Below, in pieces: positions 33,001 to 45,000 of a DNA stretch of 64,000 bases. The position numbers and the translations under genes were made by a program. The DNA lies in contig NC_090245.1 in assembly GCF_037325665.1 (NCBI RefSeq), forward strand, positions 48,317,269 through 48,381,268, given 5' to 3'. The notes beneath the pieces were generated by a model. That model worked only from the letters and a program-made list of their open reading frames with translations. It ran no database searches and was not told where the DNA came from. Every line of letters starts with the position of its first letter. Position 1 is the first letter of the stretch. The stretch is from Littorina saxatilis. Lineage: Eukaryota > Mollusca > Gastropoda > Littorinimorpha > Littorinidae.

Positions 33001-36000
33001 CCAAAAACAGATAAACTGCCAACGTTTCAAAATAAAAAAATTAAAACATTCTTGGTTTTTGAGGCTGTATGTAATGGTCCTCTGCAACCCAAACAGACTG
33101 AAATCAGAACACAACCCAAATGACATAAGACATAAGATTTATGGAGAAAAACAACAACTTGAAACACACTAAAATTTGATTATTGTAAAGCAGAAGGTTG
33201 AGGATTGGATTACTTAAACATTAAAAGAACTATTAATGTAGTTGTGCTTTGACTAAGTCTAAAGGAGAACAAAAGGTACGAAAAACATCAGTCTTATGTC
33301 TTAGTTCTGGGCAAAAATAGTGAAGACTGATTTGTTTCAATCATTACGGCCCTTGCCCAGTTTCATCATGTGTCAGAAGAGAGGTAAAAATGTAAATATA
33401 AAACAACTTAGCAGAAAGAAGAAGCAGACTTACCAGATGTCACACTAGGGGGCAGGGCTGGCCCGTATATATCTTCCTCCTCCTCCTCCTCCCTCCTGGC
33501 TGCCTCACTCCCATCAGGCGAAGACAACCTCTCCGCAACATCACCAATTCTCTCCTCTTCTGGTGGTGGGGAGGATGACCTATGGGGTGACTGGTCCAAG
33601 ACGTCAAAGATGGAACCCCCCACCGTCCAGCGGCTGCGCTTTCTTTGTCGCGCCAATGCCATTGATGTTAATGTGGATGATGATGGCTGCAGGAATGCGG
33701 GTGGTGGCAGTGGTGATGGTGAAGTGTTCTCCCTTGTGCTTTGCTGACTGGCTTGCTGGCGTGAGGTCTGATTTTGATCTGGGAAGAAACAACCGTTGAG
33801 TGAGAGTTTGCATGCAAGTAGGGATTAGAAAGAGACTGATGATACAGTGGTTGATTTAGCAATACAGTGGAGTCCAGCTATAACGAACCTGGGTATAACG
33901 AAATCCCGCTTTTAACGAACTGCCATTGATTTCCCGGCAGACAGCCTTCTATTTCTTACTTGTTACTTTCGGGCTACAACGAACCTTTTGAACTCATTTG
34001 CATAACGAACCCCTCTTATAACAAACACGTTTTCATCGCCCCAGAGCCGTTTTGTCTCTAAAAGTCACAAGGCTACAACGAACTGATGTCAATAATTGTC
34101 TCCAAAGACAAAAATATACAAACACAAGTGCACATCGCGTGATGAGCGAACTCTGAAGAAACAGCGGGAGGTGCACGGAACAGCCACCGCTGCTGTGTTT
34201 TCACTATTCCAATCAGCTGCTAAGCTATGACTGTGCTCTAAAAAGTCGCAAGGCTACAACGATATGCGTGTGAGGCGAGATCAAAGGCAGGTCCATTGTG
34301 ATAGCTGGGTGGCCTTGTTTAGAGACACTGACCTTCTTCCCAGGGGTCATTGACCCAGTTTTAGCTATGAGAGGTGGTTCCCCTTTCATATATGAGAGAG
34401 GAAACACTTCCTGCACCCGGGTCAGTGACCGAGTTTAACCTATGGGGAGTTTAACCTATGGGGCGGTCTCTTTGATGTCTTGAGAGGAAACTTGGCCAGG
34501 GTAGTACATGCACCAGAACTGGTGGACACCATGAAATCGGAGATTGATCAGAATGTACATGTACATGCTTTTACACGACTTTTTAAATTTTACTTCTAAA
34601 ATTGTGACAGTAAAGTGAACATTTGAACTATGCCTCTATGGATTATATTATGAAGCTGTTGAAAACATGCAGAGATTGTACTCTCCAAGGAAAGATCGAT
34701 GGGACGATCATTTGAAGGTGAGTGGGAAAACTTGTCTTAAGGCCATTTAGGGTTGAAAACTCTACAGCGAATTACTGATATAACGTATCTCTCTTGAGAT
34801 TCGTTGTACCCGGACTCCACTGTATGTAGATTGCTGGTTGGCTGTCAGTTCTGGTAGGGGAGACACACACCTCCCAAAACAGATAGCATGGCACAGAACG
34901 CTGTGCTGGAATGTAAGTGTTGTTGCAGCATGACACAGTCTTTGGGCACACGCATACACACACACACACAGACAGGCACACAGACAGATAGACAGACACA
35001 CAGACAGGCACACATACACACACACACGCACGCATGCACAAACACCTTGCAAAACAGGAGACTTGACAAGGACAGGTAGTGGTTGTGAAGGAGATTCATG
35101 GTTCTCCTTTTCCTCGCCAGCACTGTCAGCATCACCGCCACCAACATCGCTCTGTTCATCGTCTGACTTGTCGCTGGCAGAGCTGGACTCTGAGTCAGAG
35201 TTCTTGAAGATTGCTCGGAACAGGTCCACCGGCCGATCCTCCTCCTCCTCCTCCATATCTTCCTTGTCTTCCTCCTTCTGCATTTTTTCATTTCCCTTCT
35301 GTAGAATAATAAGAACAAACACTTTATTGTCTGTCTTTACAAAACAAAAATCGAAAATTAAATTTTCATTTGATTAATATACTTACCCGAATCACATAAT
35401 AGCATTGACGCAGTCGAGATGCTAAGGTGTCTGAAAACGCTATCCCGTCTATAGTATAAGGGAAGCAACCCAAACAAAAAAATAGCAAACTTGCCACCTA
35501 GGGTTACCTCCCGTAGCGTGCATTACGTCACAGCTACTGTACCCACACGTGATATCCTCATTCGACTTCTAGAATCCATAGAAACTAAAAGCGGGGAAGG
35601 TGGGAGGGAATTACCTATGTGATTCGGGTAAGTATATTAATATTCTTACTCCGAATCACATAATAGCAGATAACTCCAACAAGGTGCTGGGTAAGATCAA
35701 AAAGTTCAAACTCACTCTTAAGTTCTGGAGAGACATAAACCAGCTGCCGCCAAGGAAGGAATGGACCGAGACCCATCCTGACAGAGGGCAGCAATGTCTG
35801 CAGAACCTGATAAGACAAAATCCGAGCGCCAGAAGCTGTGCGCAGGATATCATCCAACCTCCTAGACCGTAAAGGCCAAGGAGGAGGCCCAGGCCCTGGA
35901 AAATGAGCTCGGGCTGAGCCAACAGTCCGGAAAAGGACCCCAGTCTTGAATAAACCCGACCAGGTAGAGGGAATGTCAAGCTGCCCCCCCCCCCTTATAT

Positions 36001-39000
36001 TGGAAGGAAATGCTAATGGCCTGGAAAAGATCCGTGCGTAAGGTTGTCAACTCAGCCCTGAAAAGGACCGACCCTCACGGAGACCATAAGGCAAACATGC
36101 CAAAGTAAGAAAACTTTGGGATGGAGTGAGGCCCGAAAGGCCTTTGAGAGAACAGTCAGCTCCAGAAGAGTGACCAAACTCCAAAAAAGGGAAAGAGAGA
36201 GACGCCTGAGTACCAAGTACCAGAGTCCAACTCAATGAGCAAAACTCAAGGGAGACGGTCACCAGTCGTCCTCTACCCATCCCTGCGAAAGCAGAGAGAG
36301 GGGTAAAATGAGGACGAAGCGACCTATGATAGTGCGTAAGCACCGGAAATGCGGAAAACCTCAGTGGCCAAATCCTAAAGTGACCGGTGACCGGAAACAA
36401 AATGACAAAAGCCAGAGTGTTCGCAGAGCAGACTGCTTGTAGGTAATTGAAAATGAATCAAAAAACCCCAAAACAGAAAAAAAAACGAGGCTGGTAAGAA
36501 AAACGGAAAACCGTGAAGCGAACCAGCCATAAGACCCCCGAGACAAGAGTTCTCAGGGGAAAACGTAATAGTCACAGTTGCAAGTGATAAAAGGGTGACC
36601 AGACCGGAAACCCAACCCAGCAGAAATCGTCCCCAACTCACCTCGTGCAAGCATGAGGGAGAAGAGGAAGAGACGAAATCCGAAGTCACAAGAACCAAAA
36701 TGCCAAAGTCGCAACACGACGGGCAGGAGACTATAGCACAGGCTAAGGCTGAGAGCCTTGCTGCCCGTAGGCCGGCCATTGTACCAAAGTACTCAAAGTA
36801 CAAGGTACCGTAAGAACAAAAGTTTCGGCCGCCAAACAAGATGCTGGCCTAGAGGCCAGCACCGAGAAAACAGTAACATTAGCTAGACCTCTGCCAAAAA
36901 GGGGAGGAGTAGCCAAAAAACCTGAGAAAAAATGACAAGCCAAGAATGACTTCTCAAACATGCATTGCCCAGACAATGCACCCTCAGGAAAATCTGAATG
37001 TTACTTCCGAGGCCAACTCAAGTGAACCTTAAGTTTGGACGAAACACCAGAACGCGTCTGATCGCTAGAGAAAGACAGAGTCAGACTCGGCGAAAGACAA
37101 ACCAGGACCAAGTCCAGAAGCTCGTGGCAAAGAGAAAACGGGGAAGCCCAAAGGCAGAAACCCCACTTCAAACGGAAATCGACCTCTCAGCACCCATACG
37201 CTGGGAGAAAGAAAGAATGTCGAAGTCCGAAGCCACAAGCACAAGAAAAGCAACAACCACCACCGCCAACGGATGAAATGGCTGTTGCTCCAGCCGAGGC
37301 TAAAAACCCCGAAGCCCTAAGGCCAGCTGTTGTTCCAAAAACCCAGCGTACCTATGACGGCTGTGAAAGAAACAATCTCTCCTGTCACACCTGAGCTGAG
37401 GACTTAGGCTGCTTGGGCCGAGTCCGCTTAGGTATAGCCTGCTTAGGAGCGGCCTGCTTTTGCTGCTTTCAGATTTTGAAGCTCAAAAGAAGAGAACTGC
37501 TGTTCTCTGTTGGTCTCAATCCCCTGCTTCTGGCATAAGAGGCCAGGTTGCCACCAAGGATGACGATCTGAGGGTGTTCCTTGTCGACTCCTCAGAAAAC
37601 TGGGAGTGGGCAAGAAACAAGTCCCTTCTGCACGAGACTGCATGGAAATAGCGCAGAGAGGACAGCCTCATCTGTTCCTCGTTCACCCTTGTAAGTGTGG
37701 AGAGGAGTGTGTACACGTCCTCCGCGTCCTGCTCTTTACTAAGAGTAAAGGGCGCCAAGGAATCTGTCAGAGCGCGAGAACGCGCCCGCAGGAGAGTCTC
37801 GGAAATGGAACTGAGTTCCAAAAGTTGTCAGCCCACTTCCTCAGAGGATAGGAGAGTCTGCTCATAGAGCGGCAGAACAGAATCCTTCCTCAACGGCTTC
37901 ATAAGAAGCGAAAGAAGTTCCGGCGTGACCGGTAACGGCGCACGCGGAAGGGCAAAGGACAACAGAAGGTTCCGAGACGACCTTGGCCAAGGCAACTTCC
38001 TCTGAGCCGCTAAGGGCACGAAGGAGGAAGCCTGCGCAGGAGCGGCAAGGTATTCCCATGCCAGCTCCGTAGCTGAACCATGAGGAACCAGCAACGGAAC
38101 CGACACCGGAGGCAATCCGCTGCCGGAAGGAGGGGGCTTGGCGAAGAGGCGAGAAAGTTGAAAAGCTACTGAAGGTGATTCTTCAAACCGGAAGTAGCTG
38201 TTTCCTCTTTTGCCAACCGGAAATCAGCCATCGCCGACGGACCGGACGCCAAAGGCGTGGCCGAAAACGAAGCTCTTTCCGGAAAATAGCGTGAAGTGAC
38301 TTTCGCGGCAGCTTCAAGCACAACCCTGAAGCTGGCCGGAGCCCCCACGAGCGTCTGCTCATCATCAACGGACCTGGAGTCCGAAGCGCAATCGAAGGGG
38401 ATGGCTCAAAGCCAAAAGAACCCGACAAAGACGCTGAGAGAGGGGGCCGGAAGCCTGAAGTCCTTCCTGTTGGCAATCGATTGCACTCATTCCCTAACTG
38501 AGAGGAAGGTGAGAGGAATCAAAAACCAAGGAAAGTGGGTGAGAGGAGCTAGCGGCCACCACCGAAGTGTGTGGATGCTGCTGTCCCAACAGAGGCATGA
38601 AGCCTGTATGCCCTTAGGGCAAGCCTTGTTCGAAATTCACCGGCGACCAAACGGAAGCAGCGGGAACTGAACCGGAAAATCCGGGAGGAGCCGGAAGCGC
38701 GGCAGCCCCAGCAGCGCTATGCCAAAGCTGGTGCTGAGCCACGTGCGAGCTGAAGCCCGGAACCCGAAGGTAGACCCTAGGCCGGAACCGGAAGTGACAG
38801 TAACCTGTGCACTACCCGCTTGACCTACACTTCCTGCCAAGGCCGGAAGCGAAGCTGCCGGAACCGGCTGCTGTGAAAGGGCAAACCTCAAACCGGAAGG
38901 GGCCATGGGCTGCCCACACCGATGAACTAACACTTCCTGTTGGCAAGCGATGGCACTCGTGTCCTGACTGAGAGGAAGTTGAGATGCATCAAACGCCGAA

Positions 39001-42000
39001 GACAGTGGTCGAGAGGAGCTAGCAGCCACCACCGAAGTGTGTGGATGCTGCTGTCCCAACGTAGGCACAAAGCCTGTATGCCCAGAGGGCAAACCGTGTC
39101 CAAAGTTCACCGGCAACCCAATGGAAGCAGCGGGAACCGAACCGGAAAATCCGGGAGGAGCCGGAAGTGAGGAAGCATCAGCAGAGCTATGCCATAGCTG
39201 GTGCTGAGCCGCCTGTGGGCTGAGGCCCGGAAACCCGAAGGCATGCCCTTGGCCGGAACCGGAAGTGACAGTATCCTGAAAACTTCCAGCCTGACCAACA
39301 CTTCCCGTCAAGGACGGAAGTGAAGCTGCCGGAAACGGCTGCTGAGTAAGGGCAAAGCTCAAACCGGAAGGGGCCATGGGCTGCCCGCACACCGATGAAC
39401 TAACATTTTTTCCTGTTGGCAAGAGATGGCACTCGTGTCCTGACTGAGAGGAAGTTGAGATGCATCAAACGCCGAAGTCAGTGGTCGAGAGGAGCTAGCG
39501 GCCACCACCGAAATGTGTGGCTGCTGCTGTCCCAACACAGGCACAAAGCCCGTATGCCCATAGGGCAAACGGTGTCCAAAGTTCACCGGCAACCCAACGG
39601 AAGCAGCAGGAACCGAACCGGAAAAACCGGGAGGAGCCGGAAGTGAGGAAGCAGCAGCAGAGCTATACCATAGCTGGTGCTGAGCCGCCTGTGGGCTGAA
39701 GCCCGGAAACCCGAAGGCATGCCCTAGGCCGGAACCGGAAGTGACAGCATCCTGAGAACTTCCGGCCTGACCAACACTTCCCGTCAAGGACGGAAGCGCA
39801 GCTACCGGAAACGGCTGCTGAGTAAGGGCAAAGCTCGAACCGGAAGGGGCCATGGGCTGCCCGCACACCGGTGAACTGACACTTCCGGCAGGAGCCGGAA
39901 GAGAAGCTGTCGCAGACGACTGCTTACGTATAGCGCAGCTCGAGCTGGATGGGACCATGGTCTGTCCACTTTCCAACGAGGCACTACTTCCGGAACCGGA
40001 AGAGAAGCTGTCGAGGACGACTGCTTACGTATAGCGCAGCTCAAGCCGGATGGGACCATGGTCTGTCCGCATTCCGACGAGGCACTACTTCCGAGAACCG
40101 GAAGTGCAGCTGCCGAAAACGGCTGCTGCGAGCACATACCTTGAACAGGCCGCATCCCGAAAGGGACATGCTCAGGCGTACCACCGCAAGCGGAAGCCGC
40201 CGAGTGCCGGCCAAGGAGAGAGGTAAGTCCCAGTGAGTGAAGTCCATGACCCTCACAAACACCGGAACCGGACGGTAGAGGCGAAGACCCGGGGAAAAAC
40301 GTCCGGAATCAGCCGACGCCGGAAGCAAAGAAGCCAGCGACCGCTGGTCGCCTACCCCAGCGCTGGCAACAGTGTCTGAACACACCATTTCGTCTCTGAC
40401 AAGGGTACGTAACTCTGAAATCAAAAAAGAAATCAAAGAGGACACCAGAGCATTAGACTCTGGTGCAGGCAAAGGAGTAAACGCAAAAGCCCTAGAGGCA
40501 GATACGGACGCCTGAGAGCCTGAAGGGGTCTCCTCTGGAGCCGACATCGGAACGTAAAAGACGGCAGTAGTCTTATGGTCTGATACGACTACAACAGGGT
40601 TCTTAACAGAAGAACAAGAAGCAGAGGATTAAGGCTTGCCAGGACCCTTGCCCTTAAACTCTCTCTGGCTGAAAGTAGTCGAATGAGGATATCACGTGTG
40701 GGTACAGTAGCTGTGACGTAATGCACGCTACGGGAGGTAACCCTAGGTGGTAAGTTTGCTACTTTTTTGTTTGGGTTGCTTCCCTCATACTATAGACGGG
40801 ATAGCGTTTTCAGACACCTTAGCATATCGACTGCGTCAATGCTATTATGTGATTCGGAGTAAGAATATGTAATTTAATGTGCCTTTAGGCCTGACTCACA
40901 ATTACATAATGATATTGCGCGAAGATACATAAAGATTAAACATATGATTGGACATCGTATACTGTAATTGATTGAAGGAAAGAAATGTAAAAAAAAAAAT
41001 AAAATGTGTCAAGTAAAACTGTGCGGTGCAAAAAAAAGTGATAACTTTGAATTGCTCCGTTTCAGTTCTAGTCACTACTGTCAAAGTATCGATAGTAAAT
41101 TCTTTGCAAATCACACTTAGACCACATGAGCACACACATACACACAAACACAGCACAACAAATTGAGCATTTTCAAAACAACGCATGCCATAAATAAACC
41201 AGCAATACAATTCCATACAACAAAAGAGCTCTGCATCCGAGTGGCAGGGACTCACCTCATCAGTGAGTTTTGCACGGGTCAAAGCTGGCAGAGGTTTGAC
41301 ACCAGCTTTATCATCCTCCAGCACGCTAAAAATAGACAGGGCCCCCTTCCTCCTCTTGGATGCATTCAGTTCTCTGGTCAGCGAACCTGCAAACACACGA
41401 CAGCACATCTGTACAACGTCACTTGGTATGCAAGGACTTATGGGGATTTCTGAAAGATGCAACAACTGTAATTCCTATTTCACATCAATAAACTTACCAA
41501 GTGTTTGCCAAGTCAGTCCAGACTTTAAACTATCTCCCCTTGCTTTATTTTTCATAACAGCAAGATTCAGCAATGCACTCCTTCCCAATCCTTGTTTCCA
41601 ATCCTCCCTTTTCATGAATTTCCATTGCGACTCATTTCCTTTAAAAATGACTACAAAGTCAAAAATTCTATTCATCTATCACTGTTTAAACCCAAAAAAC
41701 ATATGGACATACATCCTCTAAATGCATATGTTTGTTCGTTCATGGGCTGAAACTCCCAAGGCTTTTACGTGTATGACCGTTTTTACCCCGCCATTTAGGC
41801 AGCCATACGCCGCTTTCGGAGGAAGCATGCTGGGTATTTTCGTGTTTCTATAACCCACCGAACTCTGACATGGATTACAGGATCTTTTTCGTGCGCACTT
41901 GGTCTTGTGCTTGCGTGTACACACAGGGGTGTTCGGACACCGAGAAGAGTCTGCACACACAGTTGACTCTGAGAAATAAATCTCTCGCCGAACGTGGGGA

Positions 42001-45000
42001 CGAACTCACGCTGACAGCGGCCAACTGGATACAAATCCAGCGCGCTACCGACTGAGCTACATCCCCGCCCTCTAAATGCATATGACATGTGCAACAAAAA
42101 TCCAAGCTAAAATCCCCAATCCGGAACATGTGGGAAAAAAGCCCTACTCACTGGTTGTTTCCTGAGCGTGATGCGCGTCTTGCTTGGTGCTGGTCTGATG
42201 TTCAGAGGTTTGTGTGGGGGGGACGCTGAGAAAGGTGAAGACAGAGAACTTGTCCCTCTTCAGGCCTGGCACCCCCACCATGTCTGACCTGTTGTACACA
42301 GCAAACACGGGTTCAAAGTTATATATATATGCATACAATATAGGATTAAGTGGAATTCACGTATCAATTTAAAAAGTCAAAATGATTAATGTTTGCATAA
42401 AAAGCAAATAGACCAAGAAGTGCACAGTTAATTGCACATTTTGCAACAGTGTACATCAATTAATTTATAAAACATTCTTTTAAAGCTACTGCAACGTTAA
42501 CTACATCTTGTTACAAAGAAAAGCGCAAATGAACAATGAGCTTAACTTCGAAAGGGTGGAAACACTGTCAATTGTTTGAATGCGGTATGATGTTGAAATG
42601 CTAGATGACATCTTAACACAAATGGCAGCACAAGTGAACGTTGTTCTTGAATTGAATTCACTAAGACAGGAAACAAAGTAAAATGAAGAGAAAAGAAAGT
42701 TGCATACTCGGGGTAAGGGTTGGGGACATTGAAGCGCTTGCACAGCAGGTTGTGAGGATGCCATTCCATGTCCTCCCTCGTCAGGCGGCCGTACATCTTC
42801 ATATCTGCCGCCTTCGCCTCCTCACTCTTCTCCGCCTATACACACACACACATAACATTCTAGTTTTTCTACTTCACTTGGATTATTGTTTAAAAAACAA
42901 AAGAGTTCTGTACTCATCAAGATAGGGACAGCACAAGTACAATGTCAAAATGTTCAACTTAGGTTTCTTCAGGACACAAAAAGTGAACCAAAAAGCTAAT
43001 TCATGTACATTTTCTGCGTAAAGGACGTTTCTTTTAATGTTGTCAGTGTTCTGTATTTCTCACCTAAAGTGCCAAATGCAAACATAACCTCAAACCACAG
43101 TCCTTGAAACCTTGTTTATTTGTAGTTGTTCCATCAAAAAAGAGGTACAATGTTGTTGCTGATTTTAGCTGTGCTGACATACAAAGTTATTAACATACAT
43201 TGTGAATTTTTTTTTACATTCGTTTGAGTGGTATAGAAGTTTTCGGATAGCAGAATTTGATGGTGTCAATCGCAAGCAAATAAGGTTGTACTATCCCTCA
43301 CGGCTGTTCCTGGCCTGCATTTTAGTGCGAGTTAAAAATAGTCAAGGCAGAGGTTACCAACAGCTGCAGCCAGTACACTGTTAAGCTTGCTTGCTTTACC
43401 CAAATGCTTCTGCGCTACACTGGAAGATGGTACAGGCAAATCCGGATAAGACGAAATTGAAGGGACCGAATTGTTATTGTGTCCTATCCGAAATTTCGAC
43501 TTGGTCATAGTACAGTGGAACCCCTCTCTAGCGACCTTGAAAATGTTGACAAAAATCGGTCCTTATGGAGGGGGGTCCTTACAGAGGGAGGGGGCGGGGC
43601 CACAAAGAAAGTCACCTCAGATTTTCTTAAAAAAAGAAAACAGAGAAGTTTGAGTTGCTGACGACCGTTTCCTCAAGCAAACTGCTTCGATTTCATGTTT
43701 GACATTGTCGATGGTGTCCACCAGTTCTGGTGCATGTTTCAATGCAAAAAGAGTTAGTTTCTGAGCAAGCATTTCTTTACAGCAGTCCCTGCAATGATGA
43801 AGGCCCTCCGAGAAAGAGAGTGAAAAATCGGCCACCGTTCTCAGCATCGCGTATCTGTGTGTAACCTCTTTCATTGACAAGATACTCTTGTTTCCCTGCA
43901 GCCTTGACCAGTGAGTCGGTTACCTAATCTGTGAACCCTTCAGTTGTGTTACTTTGTCAAAAGTTAGACACAGTCAACTAGTTTTGCTCTGAGTGAACAG
44001 TGCAGCTGGCCTCAATTAGCCGGTGACACCTCTCTGGCCACAGCACCAAACAGTACATGGCTGGGGAGAGAGAGAGAGAGAGAGGGGGGGGGGGGGTGGG
44101 GGGTAGCTGGCTAAACTCAGTGGGGTGTCCGGTGTCACTGAAGTCAGCAGGAAGAGCATTGGAGAGAAATAGAGAGGTGTACTCTTCCAAACAATTTCCA
44201 AAGATCAGTTGTAGGGTTTGGTAGTCAGTGAGGGAGAGTGAGAGCGGTTTGTGTACAGTCCGACTGAAGAGTGAAAAGTCACTGCCACAAGATCGGCATG
44301 CAGTCAACCAGACAAGAAGAATGATTATGACATGCGGCTCTATCTGCTGGTTTTTTTTTTAATTCAAACTGGTTTTCAACGCTTATTCTCACAAAGCATC
44401 TGCACACCTGCCTCTGCCTCTGTGCTGTGTTTGTGTGGCTGCTTTCGTATGATGTCAGTGCATGGTGAGTGCGTTCACTGCCTTGTCACCACTTCCCCAC
44501 CTTTTTCAGAATGTTTTCTTGGAGTTGGATAATTCTCCTTACTCCTCGCCCCCTCCTTACTCCTCGCCCCCTCCTAACTTCAGTTCATACTTTATTGCGT
44601 GCCGACTGACCAGTCGGTGTGGCGTCCGTGTAGAGAAGAAGGGAATAAGGTTACACAATGCCAGACCTGTTTACCCCCCCAAATGAAAATCAGGAATGCA
44701 GCTGGTACTTTTCCGTAATTTGAGGCATCTTTGAGTAATCTTTTTTATCAACCATAAACCAGCTCGAAAACGATTAAACGACACGTTTATTCGCGCGCTA
44801 CCATGCAAAACAAGTACAACATTGATAACCATGTTTAACAGTATTGTACTACACACACAGAAGCTCGATGACACACACACACAAACACACGACACCTGAT
44901 ATATAATATGCAAGTTAACTAAGACAAGTTTACTTTATCTAAAAGAAACACACCACAGTATTAAGGGGCGGAGCAAGAGAGCTAGAGGGGGGGGGGGGGG

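Larger units (their letters stand above)
35373..40866 (-). mobile_element. DIRS-like tyrosine-recombinase retroelement fossil
   Basis: A 5.5-kb element in GPATCH1 intron 14. Inverted terminal repeats of ~190 bp lie at 35373-35567 and 40676-40866; they are nearly identical except at the outer tips (ATTAATATACTTACCCGAAT versus ATTCTTACTCCGAATCACAT). At 35616-35667 an internal complementary region joins the complements of both tips head to head, the hallmark layout of DIRS elements, next to the 3' repeat relative to a minus-strand gag-like region (about 37440-40547). No reverse transcriptase, RNase H, methyltransferase or recombinase was recognised, and the remaining space is too short for all of them. 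It looks incomplete and broken. Age is uncertain; the repeats still match closely, so it is not very ancient. Confidence 0.78.

Noticed and set aside
36047-37300. Several 60-150-residue open frames on both strands in the left part of the DIRS-like element
   Set aside because: No motif of reverse transcriptase, RNase H, methyltransferase or tyrosine recombinase recognised; composition-driven frames.
42010-42068. Minus-strand tRNA gene
   Set aside because: It is the head of a SINE with perfect 16-bp target duplications.
43978-44307. 109-residue minus-strand frame as a host gene
   Set aside because: It lies inside GPATCH1 intron 11 next to a pogo remnant, includes a GA/G simple repeat, and matches no family I know.
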